Assembly: GCA_025024175.1 (NCBI GenBank)
Contig: QCXZ01000053.1
Coordinates: forward strand, 12,214,001 to 12,278,000
From: Rhyzopertha dominica
Lineage: Eukaryota > Arthropoda > Insecta > Coleoptera > Bostrichidae
Length of the DNA: 64,000 nucleotides
Direction of reading: 5' to 3'
A model generated the notes under the pieces. It was not told the DNA's origin, ran no database searches, and worked only from the letters and a program-made list of their open reading frames with translations. The position numbers were made by a program, and so were the translations under genes. This document shows, piece after piece, positions 32,415-44,716 of this stretch (position 1 is its first letter; the number at the start of each line of letters is the position of its first letter).

Positions 32415-33336
32415 CGAGGCATGTTTTTTAAGTAAGTACCGTTTTGGCATTAAAAAAAGACGTGCAAAGATATCGCAATAATTTTTTCTTATATGAAAGC
32501 CTGTTCCTTAATCTACTTTTTTACATAATTTCCGTGAATATTGAGGCACTTGTTATAACGTGGCACCAGTTTTTGAATACCCTCCTCATAAAATTCTGCC
32601 GCCTGACTTGTTAACCACTGTATCACAAATGTTTCGACTTCGTTATCGTCTTGAAGACGCTGACCACTCAGGTGTTTCTTCAAGTGCAGGAACAATTTGG
32701 TCTAAAAAATCTTCACCTTGATTGTGGTACCGCTCAAGGAAAGTCAATGCACTGCCTAAACGTTGGGTTTTGTGCAAATCCGTCAACATTTTCGGAACCC
32801 AACGTGAACACAATTTCCGGTAATTCAAGTTCTCGGTCACAATGCGATACAAAACTACGAGAATATTGAGTAAAGCAGTCGCACAATGATGAAATTGTAA
32901 AGCGTCTGTTTTCTCTCACCTTTTCGTTCACTTTCTGCACCAAATTTTCATTAACGACCGAAGGACGCCCACTCCGTTCTTCATCATGCACATTTGTGCG
33001 GCCATCTTTAAATGCTCTCACCCATTTCCTTACCATTCCATCACTCATAATGTTTTGTCCGTAAACTTCACAGATCTCACGATGAATATCGATCGGTTTT
33101 ACACCTTTAGCACTAAGAAATCGTATAATAGCCCGTACTTCACAATCGGCGGGACTCACGATTGTCGGAGGCATCTTAAACACTCAGTAAACAACGTATA
33201 CAATGAAGAATCAATCTGTAATTGCATCAGCGCGTAGACAAGAGATGTAGGTAAACAGCGCGCATGCGCGGAACGCCGACCGTAGCGCTGCGGCGGCGGA
33301 ATCGCAAAACGGTACTTACTTAAAAAACATGCCTCG
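32415..33336 (-). mobile_element. Mariner element, internal deletion derivative
   Basis: Perfect terminal inverted repeats of 32 bp start CGAGGCATG at 32415 and end at 33336, flanked by TA on both sides (32413-32414, 33337-33338), the expected target duplication. At 922 bp the element is shorter than a full mariner (about 1.3 kb) because the middle of the transposase gene is missing. Perfect ends suggest recent, cross-mobilised movement. Confidence 0.9.
32513..33183 (-). pseudogene. Mariner transposase, catalytic core deleted
   Basis: The N-terminal part (from ATG 33183) encodes the paired helix-turn-helix region of mariner/SETMAR-type transposases: IIRFLSAKGVKPIDIHREIC, then GMVRKWVRAFKDGRTNVHDE and RSGRPSVV. 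After a frameshift near 32850, RKLCSRWVPKMLTDLHKTQR follows, ending at LDQIV, where the family continues with the first catalytic aspartate (TGDETW). The sequence jumps from there to LFLHLKKHL-type C-terminal sequence (QWLTSQAAEFYEEGIQKLVP). All catalytic aspartates are therefore lost, in an estimated 350-400 bp deletion. Confidence 0.85.
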
Positions 33337-34008
33337 TATCATTACACCAACTGTATTTTCATTTGTATCAACCAATTTTTTTTTTTCAGTGAAGTTAGCA
33401 AAGACAAAAGGGAACACATCAAATTTGGTTTCTCACTTTTAGGGCCGGTATTTCAGTGTAAGGTTAACTTCGGGGTTAACTTAATCGGGTTTTATTTTTA
33501 AACCAAAAATTAAACCCATGAGCGTATTTCAGTCACAAATCGGGTTTAACGAAAATCGGTTAAACGGTCGACAGTTTTAACGTAGGTTGGTGCTACTGTT
33601 CTAGTTACGCCTGCGCCGTAATGCTCACACTATTTATTTTCGGATAGATCGTGGTTATGTTTACGTCGTTGTTTACCTTGTGTTTCGTTGACCTGTAAAC
33701 TTGTGATCAAGCACTATTACTTTTCTAAAGTGATACTGGGAGTATGGAACTTGTTAGAGAACCTTCGTCGTCGTCTAGTTCGTCATCTTCAGATGATGAA
33801 CAAATTATAATTTTTGTCGCTCGTCTAAACCAGCCTAGAAGAGTGCCAAAGCATCAATTGCGAAGGGACCATTTTCAATACTGGGATGATGCCCAATTTT
33901 ATAAACGCTTTCGGATATCGAAAGAAACCACAGTGAATCTGTTGGAATTAATATGTGATGATATTAAGAATGCTACAAACTGGTAGGTACATAACTATAA
34001 AATATTAA

Positions 34009-34659
34009 CCCTATGTCGGATATTGTAACCAATGGTTACGGTGGTTTTCGCTTATTAATATCTGAGAATCTAAGGTTTATATTTCATAAATAGCCAGTGT
34101 TGCCATTAGGTTACACAGGCAGCAGTCCGACAGGACTGATTTCGCCATTTATGAAAGAGAAGCAAAACTAAATTTTGACATTTATGTTTGGTTATGTTTG
34201 TCGTTGCCGTGCCGTGCTGCGTAGTAAATGACACGAATGGTAAGTATACCTCATAAAAACTAGTTTTTTACAAAATTTTTGGTCTCTTGCAGTAATTTAG
34301 TTTCTAATTGATTCAACAGTAGAGATTTTACAGGTACGTTGTTTTTACAAGTTGCTTGAATTTACATTCAAAAATATACGCGTCCATATGGTTACGGTAG
34401 CCATTTAGGTATGTCTTAGTTTTGCAGAATATGAATTTTGAAATTCCATCCTGCTCATTTTATGGGAAACAAAGAACTACAGCTATTGTTCCAAAATCAG
34501 CTACGCTGTCGGATGTTGATTCCGACACGGAGGATGATGAGGATGAGCAAGTTTTGGCGTATGCAACCTATGAAGAATCTCACAAAAACACACCACCTGA
34601 AGATACTTTCGATATTATAATTTCAGACACAGATCTAAGCGAATGTGAAGAAGAAAAAG

Positions 34660-34690
<31 letters not shown>

Positions 34691-36431
34691 GGAGGTGCCA
34701 GTAGCAAAACGAACAAAAAGAGTGAATTTTGGTAAACAACTCCGTGCTAACGCAAAAAATAAAAAACCAAAGAAGACACAGAAAGTAAAGGAAAATCTTA
34801 AATGGGATAAAACAGATATTGCGGCAAACGAGCGCTACAATCAAGTAATTACGGGCGATGTTGAAGTTATAAATCCGCTCGAATATTTCTTGAAATTTTT
34901 TTCAATGGAAGTTTTTGAACATATAGTATACCACACCAACTCCGTGCAGCAAGGAAAACCCGTAAAAACAACAAATCGTGAAATGACAGATTTCATAGCC
35001 ATAATGCTAATGATGGGAATAATAAATCTACCGAGTTTAGAAGATTATTGGAGTCTGGGGTGTAGAATTCCACAAATTGCTGTTTTGCTGCCTAGAAACA
35101 GATTTAAAAATTTACGGCGTTTTGTACATTTTAATGACAATGGTATGTCTGCTACATCAACCGACAGGTTTTTCAAAGTAAGACCTTTATTAGCAATTGT
35201 TTGCAATAATTGCATCAAAACTGAATATGATAATAAATTTTCAATTGATGAGACAATGATTCCCTATAAAGGCACAAGAGCTGGTAACTTACGCCAGTAC
35301 ATGAAAGGAAAACCTCACAAATGGGGTTTTAAGTTTTTTGTTAGGGCAGGAGCAAGCGGTTTTGTGTATGATTTTTTACCTTATCAAGGAAAAACGACAG
35401 ATGAAATAAGTAGCGTTATCACAAACGAGGAAAACACAACCTGCTTAGGTGTAGGTGGTGCAGTGGTGGTCAAATTATCTCAAACAATCAAGTATCCAGA
35501 AAACTCAGTTGTCTACTTCGACAATTTTTTCTCAAGCATTTATCTGTTCCGGTTTCTCAAAGAGAACATGAACCTACTGAGCTTAGGAACGATGCGCAGC
35601 AATAGGCGTGTGGGATGTCCACTGATAAACGACAAAACTTTGCTAAAGTCCGGGCGAGGATCTGTGGATTACAAATCTTACCAAAACGAGCTGATATTGC
35701 TAAAATGGGCAGATAACAAATGTGTTATCATTGGTAGTATAGCATGTGGTATCGAACCGCAAGGAATTGTCAAAAGATACAATAAAGACTTAAAAAAGAA
35801 GAGCAATATACCGGCCCCCGCAGTTGTTTTACAATACAATCAACACATTAGTTGGACTGTACAGAACTCCATCTAAGTCCAGGCGATGGTATTTTCCTAT
35901 TTTTGGGTATATTTTAGATGTATGTATAGTGAACAGCTGGTTGCTATACCGATATCACTGCTCTGTGAACAAAATAAAACCCACAAACCTAAAAAATTTC
36001 GCTTAGAAATTGCAACAGCTTTGTCAACAACAGGAAAACCTAAACGGGGAAGACCTCCTAGTGACCACACACCGCAGAACAAAATAAAGGAGCCGATTCT
36101 TCAACGGTCCAATGTGCTTACCCGTTGTGATGGCCTGGAACATTGGCCAATTCACACAAGCAAAGGACGTTGTCGTTTTTGCCAAAAAGGTACAAGTCGA
36201 ATGAAATGCTTGAAATGTGATTGTCGTTTATGTTTTACATCAGAAAAAATTGTTTTTATGATTTTCATAAGAAATAAATGTACTTATATAATGTTCAAAA
36301 GTTCAAAATCCACTTTTTACAACAAATCTGGTCTTTTTAAGTACACAGTATGGTTCAAGATACCTACAATTACCTGTAGTAACAAAAAGATAATTTTATT
36401 TAACCTACTAGTATGTTTGGCCGACAAAGGG
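34009..36431 (+). mobile_element. piggyBac element II, 2.4 kb
   Basis: Ends CCCTATGTCGG at 34009 and CCGACAAAGGG at 36431, flanked by TTAA on both sides (34005-34008 and 36432-36435), exactly the piggyBac target duplication. It lies wholly within the first intron of the Harbinger transposase gene, in the same orientation as that gene. Confidence 0.93.
34422..36255 (+). pseudogene. piggyBac II transposase, small catalytic deletion
   Basis: Open from 34422 (first internal ATG 34431) to 35876, i.e. about 484 codons. It has an acidic N-terminus with a run of eleven glutamates (GAA repeats near 34660-34690), a basic KRTKRVNF stretch, and PLEYFLKFF. The catalytic blocks are FSIDETMIPYKG (first aspartate) and VVYFDNFFSS (second). 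At YNQH (about 35835-35850) the expected GGVD block with the third aspartate is missing. The sequence resumes as GLYRTPSKSRRWYFPIFGYI in another frame, then returns to the first frame with RLEIATALS and the C-terminal zinc tail CRFCQKG-MKCLKCDCRLC. A deletion of roughly 30-40 bp plus a later frameshift killed it. Confidence 0.88.
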
Positions 36432-38778
36432 TTAAACCATATTATACATACAAACATACATGATATTTTTAGGAATCATTCCTTGACCCCAGTGGAAATG
36501 GTACTATTGACATTAAGATTTTTTGCAACAGGATGCTTCTTAATAACTAGGAGATTTTTTGGGCATCCATAAATCTTACAGTTGGGAGAATTATATTTAG
36601 AGTAAGTTAATAAAACGTGGTGAAGCTATGTCATACAATATTAATTGTTATAGGTAACACAGGCTATTGCGGGCTTAAAAAACCGTTATATAAAGTTTCC
36701 GAGCAGCAATGAAGAAATAACTGTGATGCAACAAAAGTTTTATTGTATCGCACGTTTTCCAAGAGTAATCGGTGCTGTAGATTGCACTCACATAAAAATT
36801 AAATCTCCAGGTAAAATATTGATTGAACTTCTATCAGTAGAATGTTTTAAGTGTACATTTTAGGAGGTGCGAATGCTGAAATATATAGAAACCGCAAGCA
36901 ATTTTTCTCTATAAATGTCCAAGCAGTAGCAGATCCTGATTTAAGAATACTAGTTGTTGCAAGATGGCCCGGATCAGTGCATGATTCTACGATATTTAGA
37001 AATTCAAACATTTGTGCGCGGTTCGAATAAGCCAAAATGGCTTATTGTTAGGCGATGCAGGATACCCAACAAAAACCTATTTACTTACCCCATTACTGGA
37101 GACTAATACACGCGCAGAAAAATTGTTCAATGAGTCACACATAAGAACAAGAAATCCTGTTGAACGTTGCTATGGAGTTTGGAAAAGGCGTTTCCATATT
37201 TTAAGTAACGGTATTAATTTAGATATTGGTAAGGTGCAGTGGGTGATAGTTGCAACAGCCATTTTACACAATATTTGTATTGATAACAATGAACTGCAAC
37301 CTCCTGAATTAACAGAAGCCGAGGAGAGAGCTTTTAATGTAGCAAACNGTATTAATGATAATAACGTCGATCAGCGTAACCAAAATTTTGTTGTAAGGGA
37401 CGAAGTTGTTAACTATTTTAACAATTNATAAGTAACATTTTGTAATTTACATAAATATTTATGTCATATTTCTTGAAAATGGGTTACTGTACTGTTTAAA
37501 TTTGTGTAGCATATCTCATGTAAAAAGTTTAGCGATCCAATAAATAAAAGATTATAATGAGCATGTAAAATGAATAAATAAAATGTTTGATAACTTAAAA
37601 TTTATTTATTTTTCACTTTAAACATTTTTAATTCATATTTCATTTTCTTTTTTCAACAAATCCATTTTCAGCTGGTGTTCTTCTTCCCGGTGTCTCAACC
37701 TTTGTTCATGTTCCTCCACCATTTGTTGTTTTAATAGTTCGTGAATTTCTCGCTTCCTCTGATTTTCTTCGGACAGGAACTTTTGCTTTATCTCAGCGGT
37801 AGTTTTTTGCATCCGCCAAATCGCACCACTTTGCATTGGTCGTATTTCCGCCAACCCTTTTCTTGCCTAGTAGATAATAAAAATATTTAGATTTATAAAA
37901 ACAAATAAAATAAAGTTACCTTTCTTTTCCACTTCTAAAACGTGAAGTTCTGGTCTTCAGCATCGCAGGCGTGTGGTGTGCCCAATCATTTTCTATTGAA
38001 GCTGATAAAATTTATTTTAAAAAACCATATTTAGTATTTCATTTTTATGTACATAGGGTCAATGAGTCAGTAGTCGGACAAACCCCAGTGGTCGGACAAA
38101 ACGTATTTATCGTGAAATAATTTCGAAACGGGGTTCAGTATTGCGTCATCGACTTAAAAATTCAATTCTGCTATCCCTTCCACTTANTTTTAGAATGTTT
38201 GACTTGCCGAAGTTGTCACCCTGAAAACGTTAAAAGCGCGCCAAAGTGACTACCTATTTGTGCTCCCCAGTTTTTATGTGTGGAAGATAGGAATAAGGCA
38301 TTTTTAAAGTAAGTATAAAAACTTAATATGTAACTTATGACGTTCTAAATATTCACGTATATAAAAAATAGTCTATAAATTTGCATTTAAAACAATAAAA
38401 AACGCGATTTTTAAATATTTTAAGGTTAATTTTAGGTGTCCGGTAAACTGGTATATTATTTTGTCATAACTCCAATAGTCGGACACGTGTCCGACTACTG
38501 GATAGTTAAGAACTTTTTTTTTGTCTCTTTCTTGCCTATTGGTAAACATATAAGTTCATCTCTATTTTTATTACATGCAATGGAGAATAGTTTTAGGTCA
38601 TATTCAGTGGTCGGACAGCAAAAACACAATACAGGCGTAGAAAAAAAATAATAAAATCTGTCCGACCACTGGTAAATATCAAATTTAATGTGCTTCAAAG
38701 GCCGGACACTATCATTTTTTCGACGTCCGTTTGAGATTTTAAACTCATTTTTTTTGTTTTTTTGTTTGATTTTCAGGC

Positions 38779-41199
38779 ATGGAATCGAAAAAAAAAGGGA
38801 AGTTTCACAATTATGACGAAGACTCACTACAAAAAGCCATTATTGCGATTCGAAACGGCGGAAAACTACGTGAAACCTGTAGACAATACGGCGTCCCAAA
38901 ATCCACGGTCCAGGACCGGATTAAAGGTAAAGTTAGTGATGTTTGCAAAACCATGGGACCGGATCCTATTTTGAAAAAAGAAACGGAAGACAAATTAGTC
39001 ACATGGATTGAAAACTTAGCCAGTTGCGGTTTTCCGATTAAAAAAAGTGTCTTATTAGATACAGTACAGAAAATTGTGAAAGAGGAAAAAATTAAGACAC
39101 CGTTCACCGATGGACGACCTGGACAAAGTTGGTTCTCTGGTTTTATGAAACGACATTCGCGTTTAGCCCTAAAAAACGCGGAGTCTCTAGAGAAATATAG
39201 AGCCCAAATAACAGAAGAATATATTAGATCTTGGTTTCAAGATTTACGATCTTTTCTAATTAAGTCAAACGCCGCAGAGATCATTGAAGATCCAAGTCGT
39301 ATTTTAAACGGCGATGAAAGTGGATTCTGCCTATGTCCAAAGAGTGGTAAAGTATTGGGTGTGAGAGGACGTGACCTCAATATTGTTAAAACAGGAAGCA
39401 GCAAAGAAAATTTGACGGTGTTAATTACTTTTACGGCCGATGGAAGACTCTGCCCCCCACTTGTTATATTTCCATATGTGAAACCACCAAAAAGTATAGT
39501 AGACCGTATGCCTTCTCATTGGGTCCTCGGAAAATCAGACAGCGGGTGGATGCGATCAGACGTTTTTTACGAGTTTGTGGCTAACGATTTAAATACATGG
39601 TTAGAAAATGAAGGGATTCAAAAACCGGTTTTATTTTTAGTAGACGGGCATAAATCTCATATGTCAGTAGAACTAAGTAAATTTTGCAATGAAAATGGCA
39701 TAATATTGTACGCTTTGCCACCAAATGCAACGCATTTACTACAGCCTGCAGATGTTTCTGTTTTTAAGCCTTTAAAAGACTATTGGCGGGAAGAGGTGAG
39801 AAAATGGCAGGCGGAAAATGAAAACCGCGTAGTCACAAAAACTGAATTTTGTTCTATATTTGAAAAAGCCCTTCAGAATCCTAAAATGTCAGATAATATG
39901 AAAAACGGCTTTAAAGCTTGTGGGTTGTACCCATTCAACCCAGATGCAGTAAACTATAAAAAGTGTGTACAGAATGTTCTTGAGAACTTGACAGCGGAAG
40001 TTCAGGAGGAAGTCTCAGAGGCAGATATCAAAGGTACCAAAAAAGTTATCCTGAAGCTTAAACCAAAGTTGACTGAACTTGGATTTTGCACAGATACAAT
40101 TCTCTCTGTAGTAAGAACACTGATTCCTAACACAAACGAAGGTAGTGGCGTCTCTTTTTTTACTCAAGAAGAGTTTAACAAAATGGACGTAATTTTTACT
40201 GATGGGACAGCTCCACCTAATGGTGAAGTTCTTGCGGAAGTATTAGAACAAGACGAGAATCAAAACCCTCCCATTGTAATATTACAAAATGTTCTTCTCA
40301 ATCCAGGTCAAGCAAATCAAAATACCGACAGAGAACCGACATTACAACTATTGGAAGATCAAATTCATCAGATTGACAACGAAATTGACGAAATTACTAC
40401 ACCCACGACAAATGACCAATACTCAGAGAAGAAAGTTACCCAAGATCATACCAAGGAAAAATTACCGCCGTTATCAGAACTAATGGAAGATCACTATCAG
40501 ATTGACAACGAAATTGCTACACCCACGATAAATGGCAAAAATCCAGAAAAGAAAAAAGACCACAAAGAGGAAGCATCTACGCCGTTATCAGAACTAATGG
40601 AAGATCACTATCAAATTGACAACGAAATCACTTCACCTGTGATAAAGGACAAATGCCCAGAGACGAAAATTATCCAAGATCGCAAAGAGGAAAAATCCAC
40701 GCCTCTAGTAGTTCTTAATAATTCTCAAACTCAACCAATTATTACGCCGACCAGCTCGTCATTTGAAAGGCACCTTTCATATCCACAACCTATTAACAAA
40801 AACCCAAAGAGACGTCAAAGAGAGAAAATACCTTCAGCAATTTCATCTGAAGCCTGGAGAAAGTATTACGAAGATAAATTAAACGAAAAAGAGGAAAAAG
40901 AAAATGCAAAAAAGAAGAGGAAACTGGAGGGAATACAGAAAAAACAAAGTAAAACCAATATGTCAAAAACCTTGATCAACCAACGCAAAGGAGAGTCATC
41001 TATAAGAAATAAAAAAAAGCAAACATGTGGAGAATGTGAGGACGAACTTGATAGTGACACTGAAATAGAAATTGAAAAAAATGTAGGTTGTGATTCATGT
41101 AGGCGCTGGTATCACTTAGGATGCACCACATTTTCAGGACTTTCCTATAATGAAGTTTCTAAGATGGATTTCATCTGTAAATTATGTGATGATGAGTAA
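38779..41199 (+). CDS. pogo-family transposase with C-terminal PHD finger
   Basis: 806 residues from ATG 38779 to TAA 41199. Residues about 10-52 form a Psq-type helix-turn-helix (GKLRETCRQYGVPKSTVQDR). Residues about 65-135 form a CENP-B-type DNA-binding domain (GQSWFSGFMKRHSRLALKNA). The DDE_1 core spans about 165-345, with catalytic D179 (LNGDESG), D289 (LVDGHKSH) and D325 (LLQPADVSVFKPLK), i.e. DD35D spacing. Residues about 520-640 hold three tandem repeats of roughly 38-41 residues containing MEDHYQIDNEI. A basic, coiled-coil-like stretch follows. Residues about 748-805 form a PHD-type zinc finger (CGEC, CDSC, WYHLGC, CKLC), a chromatin-reading domain in other proteins. The longest and best-preserved coding region in the window, with no stops or frameshifts. 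The PHD addition is unusual compared with basic pogo/Tigger proteins (about 500-600 residues). Confidence 0.92.
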   Translation: MESKKKGKFHNYDEDSLQKAIIAIRNGGKLRETCRQYGVPKSTVQDRIKGKVSDVCKTMGPDPILKKETEDKLVTWIENLASCGFPIKKSVLLDTVQKIVKEEKIKTPFTDGRPGQSWFSGFMKRHSRLALKNAESLEKYRAQITEEYIRSWFQDLRSFLIKSNAAEIIEDPSRILNGDESGFCLCPKSGKVLGVRGRDLNIVKTGSSKENLTVLITFTADGRLCPPLVIFPYVKPPKSIVDRMPSHWVLGKSDSGWMRSDVFYEFVANDLNTWLENEGIQKPVLFLVDGHKSHMSVELSKFCNENGIILYALPPNATHLLQPADVSVFKPLKDYWREEVRKWQAENENRVVTKTEFCSIFEKALQNPKMSDNMKNGFKACGLYPFNPDAVNYKKCVQNVLENLTAEVQEEVSEADIKGTKKVILKLKPKLTELGFCTDTILSVVRTLIPNTNEGSGVSFFTQEEFNKMDVIFTDGTAPPNGEVLAEVLEQDENQNPPIVILQNVLLNPGQANQNTDREPTLQLLEDQIHQIDNEIDEITTPTTNDQYSEKKVTQDHTKEKLPPLSELMEDHYQIDNEIATPTINGKNPEKKKDHKEEASTPLSELMEDHYQIDNEITSPVIKDKCPETKIIQDRKEEKSTPLVVLNNSQTQPIITPTSSSFERHLSYPQPINKNPKRRQREKIPSAISSEAWRKYYEDKLNEKEEKENAKKKRKLEGIQKKQSKTNMSKTLINQRKGESSIRNKKKQTCGECEDELDSDTEIEIEKNVGCDSCRRWYHLGCTTFSGLSYNEVSKMDFICKLCDDE

Positions 41200-41438
41200 A
41201 GTATGTTAGTTAGCTATCTATTTTTTATGTGATTGCAAATTCTACCAAAGAATGTACTTAGTTACCTACCTAGTTTTGTTGTTTGTTGATATAATAACAG
41301 GAATTTTTATAGTTTAATACCTAATTTTTTAGTTCCTAAATAATCCAACCAAAGTATGTAAATATATTATCTTTTTTTGTATTTTTAGGGTGTAATGCAC
41401 CTAGGTATATATTCAAGTTTTGTTCCTACTTGTAGGTA

Positions 41439-41546
<108 letters not shown>

Positions 41547-43307
41547 CTAGCACCAAAGAATGTTACCTGTACTTACCTACTTACTTTAACTCAAGTTTTG
41601 TTGTTTGTTGACATTTTAACTAATATTTGTATTATTTAAGATCTTAAATTTTTAGTTCCTAATAAGGCCTATCAAAGTGAGATCCTTTTTTAATCTGTAG
41701 AATGTATAGGCACTTTTGGTCAAGTTTTTGTTTTTATTTGTTTAGTTACATATAGATATATTTTTTATTTAGAATTTACCTATGATTAAAGATTTTTAAG
41801 ATTGCATTAAAATTTTATTAAACAACTGATAATACGGGACTGTGCATAATCAACCAATAACAAGGTGTCCGACTAGTGGCAACTGCCCGGCCGACTATTG
41901 GCAAACACTGTCCGACTACTAACAAAACAGCACTTTTTTACTAAAAGCATAAAATACAAATAATTAGTAGGTTTATAGATAAAAGTAATATATTAAACAT
42001 TAAGCCAAATAATCAAACTCTCCATTTCAAAAGGCGGTGGCTCTATTGCCCCAATGAATATTTTTTTATTCATGATTTAACTTCAGATTTGTCTAAACTG
42101 TCCGACTACTGGCTCATTGACCCTACCTAATACCTGTGATACAGTCATTGAAGTGGAGGCAGGACTTGACTTAATACAGGCATCAACAATACTCTCATGA
42201 ATAAACTGATGATACTTATGAAAATAATTTGTTAAAAAATACTTACCAACAATTGCTCTATTTTCAAGTGCCTCTTCTTCGAGCAAGAGTGAATCACTCC
42301 ACTTTTCAGAAGAAGCTACATTCAGAACATCCTCCGATGGTGGGTTCACAGCTACAACTAATTGGAAATGGTGTTTTTTATTAGTTTGTTTTTTACATTC
42401 ATTAACCACATACCGTCACTGTCACAAATTGCTTGCATTCCGGTCCGCCTTTCCCCCAGAATGTCATTAATGACATTTTCGATCGGTTCCACGATAAATA
42501 CTTTACTGGGACCTCCTCCAGTGCCCCTTTTGTACTTTTTCTCTGCAGCGTAGTTTTTAACAGCCGTCCTTTTTAAATTTCCCCACTTGTCGCGCAAATT
42601 TTTTGGCGTTCTGGGGAAATTACCCGATCGGGCGTTAAACTCTTACGCCAGAGCCACCCACGCCAATTCCCTCTGCTTGTTGCTTACAACTCCAGATTCC
42701 TTGCTCTCCAACACATTTCTTTTGGTTTGCACAAGTTCCACCAACAGCTCGATTTCTTTACTATTAAAGTTTTTTGTGCGCACCCGTTCGCAGTTTTCCA
42801 TGATTAATAGATGAAATAAAATCTATACTATAACATATAACTATAAAAACGAAACGAAAATACAACAACGACACAAAACCACATCTTTACAGCACAAAAC
42901 GAAATGAATACAGGAAACGAAAACCGATTGCAATATTTGCATAGCGACAAAATCGAAAATTCCCTGTAGCGTGTACCCACGCGCTGTGCGCACGCGTAAC
43001 CCGAAAAATAGGTTTAACCCTCCTGGAGGGGTTGGTTTAACTTGCCGAGGAATTTAACCCGGTTTTACTCGTAACCGAGTACTGAAATACGCTGCGCGAC
43101 TGGTAAACTAGTTAATCTTGACAATTTTGGTTTAAACCTTGACTGAAATACCGGCCCTTAAAATTTAACCATCCATTAAAATACTGTGAAATACGACAAC
43201 GAAAGTATGAGGAAGCTAATGAAGGAAAACGTCGTTACTCTGATTTAAACCAGACAGGTACATAATAGCATCAAGCTGGTGTAAGATTGTTCTATCTATA
43301 AAATTGC

Positions 43308-43900
43308 ATGGAATCATCTGTAAGAAAAAAAATCTACCAAAAGGACATATCGAACACAGTTTCAGATGTCGATGGAGCTAGCGCACATTCTGTTAGTACT
43401 GCAACTACAAATAGCAACGCTAGTAGAGATACTGAGCATGGTGATGATTCTACTAGTCCTGATACATCATCCTTTGTAGGAAAGAAGCATTACGTGCAAC
43501 CTGTAGTAGAATCTTTTTACCACAACGAAACAAAGATCTGATAAAATAGACAAAGCTACAGCATATTTTATAGCCATCAGTATGCAACCATACGCTATAG
43601 TTGAAAATGAAGGATTTAAAACATTAATAAGTATTCTGTGTCGTTCATGCAAAATACCATCAAGGAAAGTTTTTTCTGAATATATCATTCCACAAATGAA
43701 CCATGACACTAAGGATATAATAATGAAAGTTATGTTAGATACGTCAGCGTATATTTTATTCACAGCAAACACTTGGACATGAATTGCAATGGACCCCTAT
43801 ATATTATTAACTGCCCAATTCAATACTCCCGAGTGGACATTAAAAAGTGCAGTCCTAAACTGTAAAAGAATGTCAGAAAACTGCACTGCAGAAAAGTCCC
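43308..43900 (+). pseudogene. hAT transposase scrap (ZBED-like)
   Basis: Two frames match hAT transposases. 43308-43541 is a serine/threonine-rich N-terminal part. After a frame change, RSDKIDKATAYFIAISMQPY and IVENEGFKTLISILCRS (about 43540-43640) follow, the conserved entry to the hAT domain, then PSRKVFSEYIIPQMN and ILFTANTWT, stop, IAMDPYILLTAQF (about 43765-43830, the T-D-WTS region with aspartate changed) and EWTLKSAVLNCKRMSEN. It ends near 43900. Several stops. Confidence 0.7.
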
Positions 43901-44640
43901 CGTGATAATTTTTTTGTTTCAGTACCGATTCTGGATGTACGTCGACCAAACTTGCCAGCTGGTAAAAATCGAATTGCTCAACACGAATACAGTTGCAACA
44001 TTACAAAAATCAACAAAAAAAAAAAGAGAAAACGGTATTAGCGGAACATCACCATAAGGAAGAGCACCACTTGAATTTCAAAGGAATTACTGTCATCGAC
44101 TAAGAACCAATAAACATTAAAAGAGAGTTAAGTGAAAGTATCCATATAACGATAAATAACACCATGCATTTTAAAACGGATTTAAACAATTTAAACAACA
44201 TTTATTCGAATGTGATAGGAAAGATTAAAAGTAAAGAAATAAGAGGGAAGACCTTAGGAAAAAATTTGACTAATCTATAACATTAATTTTAATGTAATTT
44301 ATTAATAGATTAGACTAAGAGTATAATGGGTTGTTTACCCTGCACTTGTCAAATGTCAAAAAATTTTCAGATTTGTGTTTTAAGATAAAAATGTGTCATC
44401 TTTTTCTGTAAGCAAAAATTTCTGTATTTTTGTGCTTGTTATAAATAATTCATTGTAGCTGTCTTGAAAAAGCTGACAAAATGAAATACAGCAGAGAAAC
44501 TTGTCGACAAAAATAATGTAGATCATCCTTTGCCCGGTCCTGCAATCCGATAAAAAAAACTGAAAAAAAAACAAAAGGTCGAGAAAAAGGTAATAATAAT
44601 TATCGTTATATTCCAACCAATTTACATAAAACCTTGACAA
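43901..44640. other. No gene seen
   Basis: AT-rich sequence between the hAT scrap and the Penelope fragment. No coding block, RNA gene or terminal repeat was recognised. Confidence 0.4.
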
Positions 44641-44716
44641 ATTATATATATCCTAGAAAGAGTCCATGTAGAAATTGGCGACAACAGGGCTCAGTGGGCT
44701 TCCCATCGTGACTCCA

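Larger units (their letters stand above)
33744..37431 (+). pseudogene. PIF-Harbinger transposase (HARBI1-like), split by piggyBac
   Basis: DDE_4-type transposase. Exon 1 (33744 to about 33982) starts MELVREP, has a serine run, and then RDHFQYWDDAQFYKRFRISK, ending at a GTAGGT donor. The intron contains the whole piggyBac insertion. Exon 2 begins after TTTTTAG at about 36470 with NHSLTPVEMVLLTLRFFATG, then a frame disturbance near 36545. Exon 3 (36654-36810) contains RVIGAVDCTHIKIK (first catalytic aspartate). Exon 4 (36864 to about 37431) has [17 protein letters not shown], a frameshift near 37030, LLGDAGYP (second aspartate) and [15 protein letters not shown] (glutamate). The N at 37347 and at 37427 are assembly gaps. 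The triad is kept, but frameshifts in exons 2 and 4 inactivate it. Confidence 0.88.

Noticed and set aside
34635..34844. Phenylalanine-run open frame on minus
   Set aside because: Antisense of the glutamate run of piggyBac II; a composition artefact.
42083..42409. 108-codon continuous open frame on minus as a single exon
   Set aside because: It runs through predicted introns of the Harbinger Myb gene and into the pogo end. The spliced model with consistent phases fits the family better.
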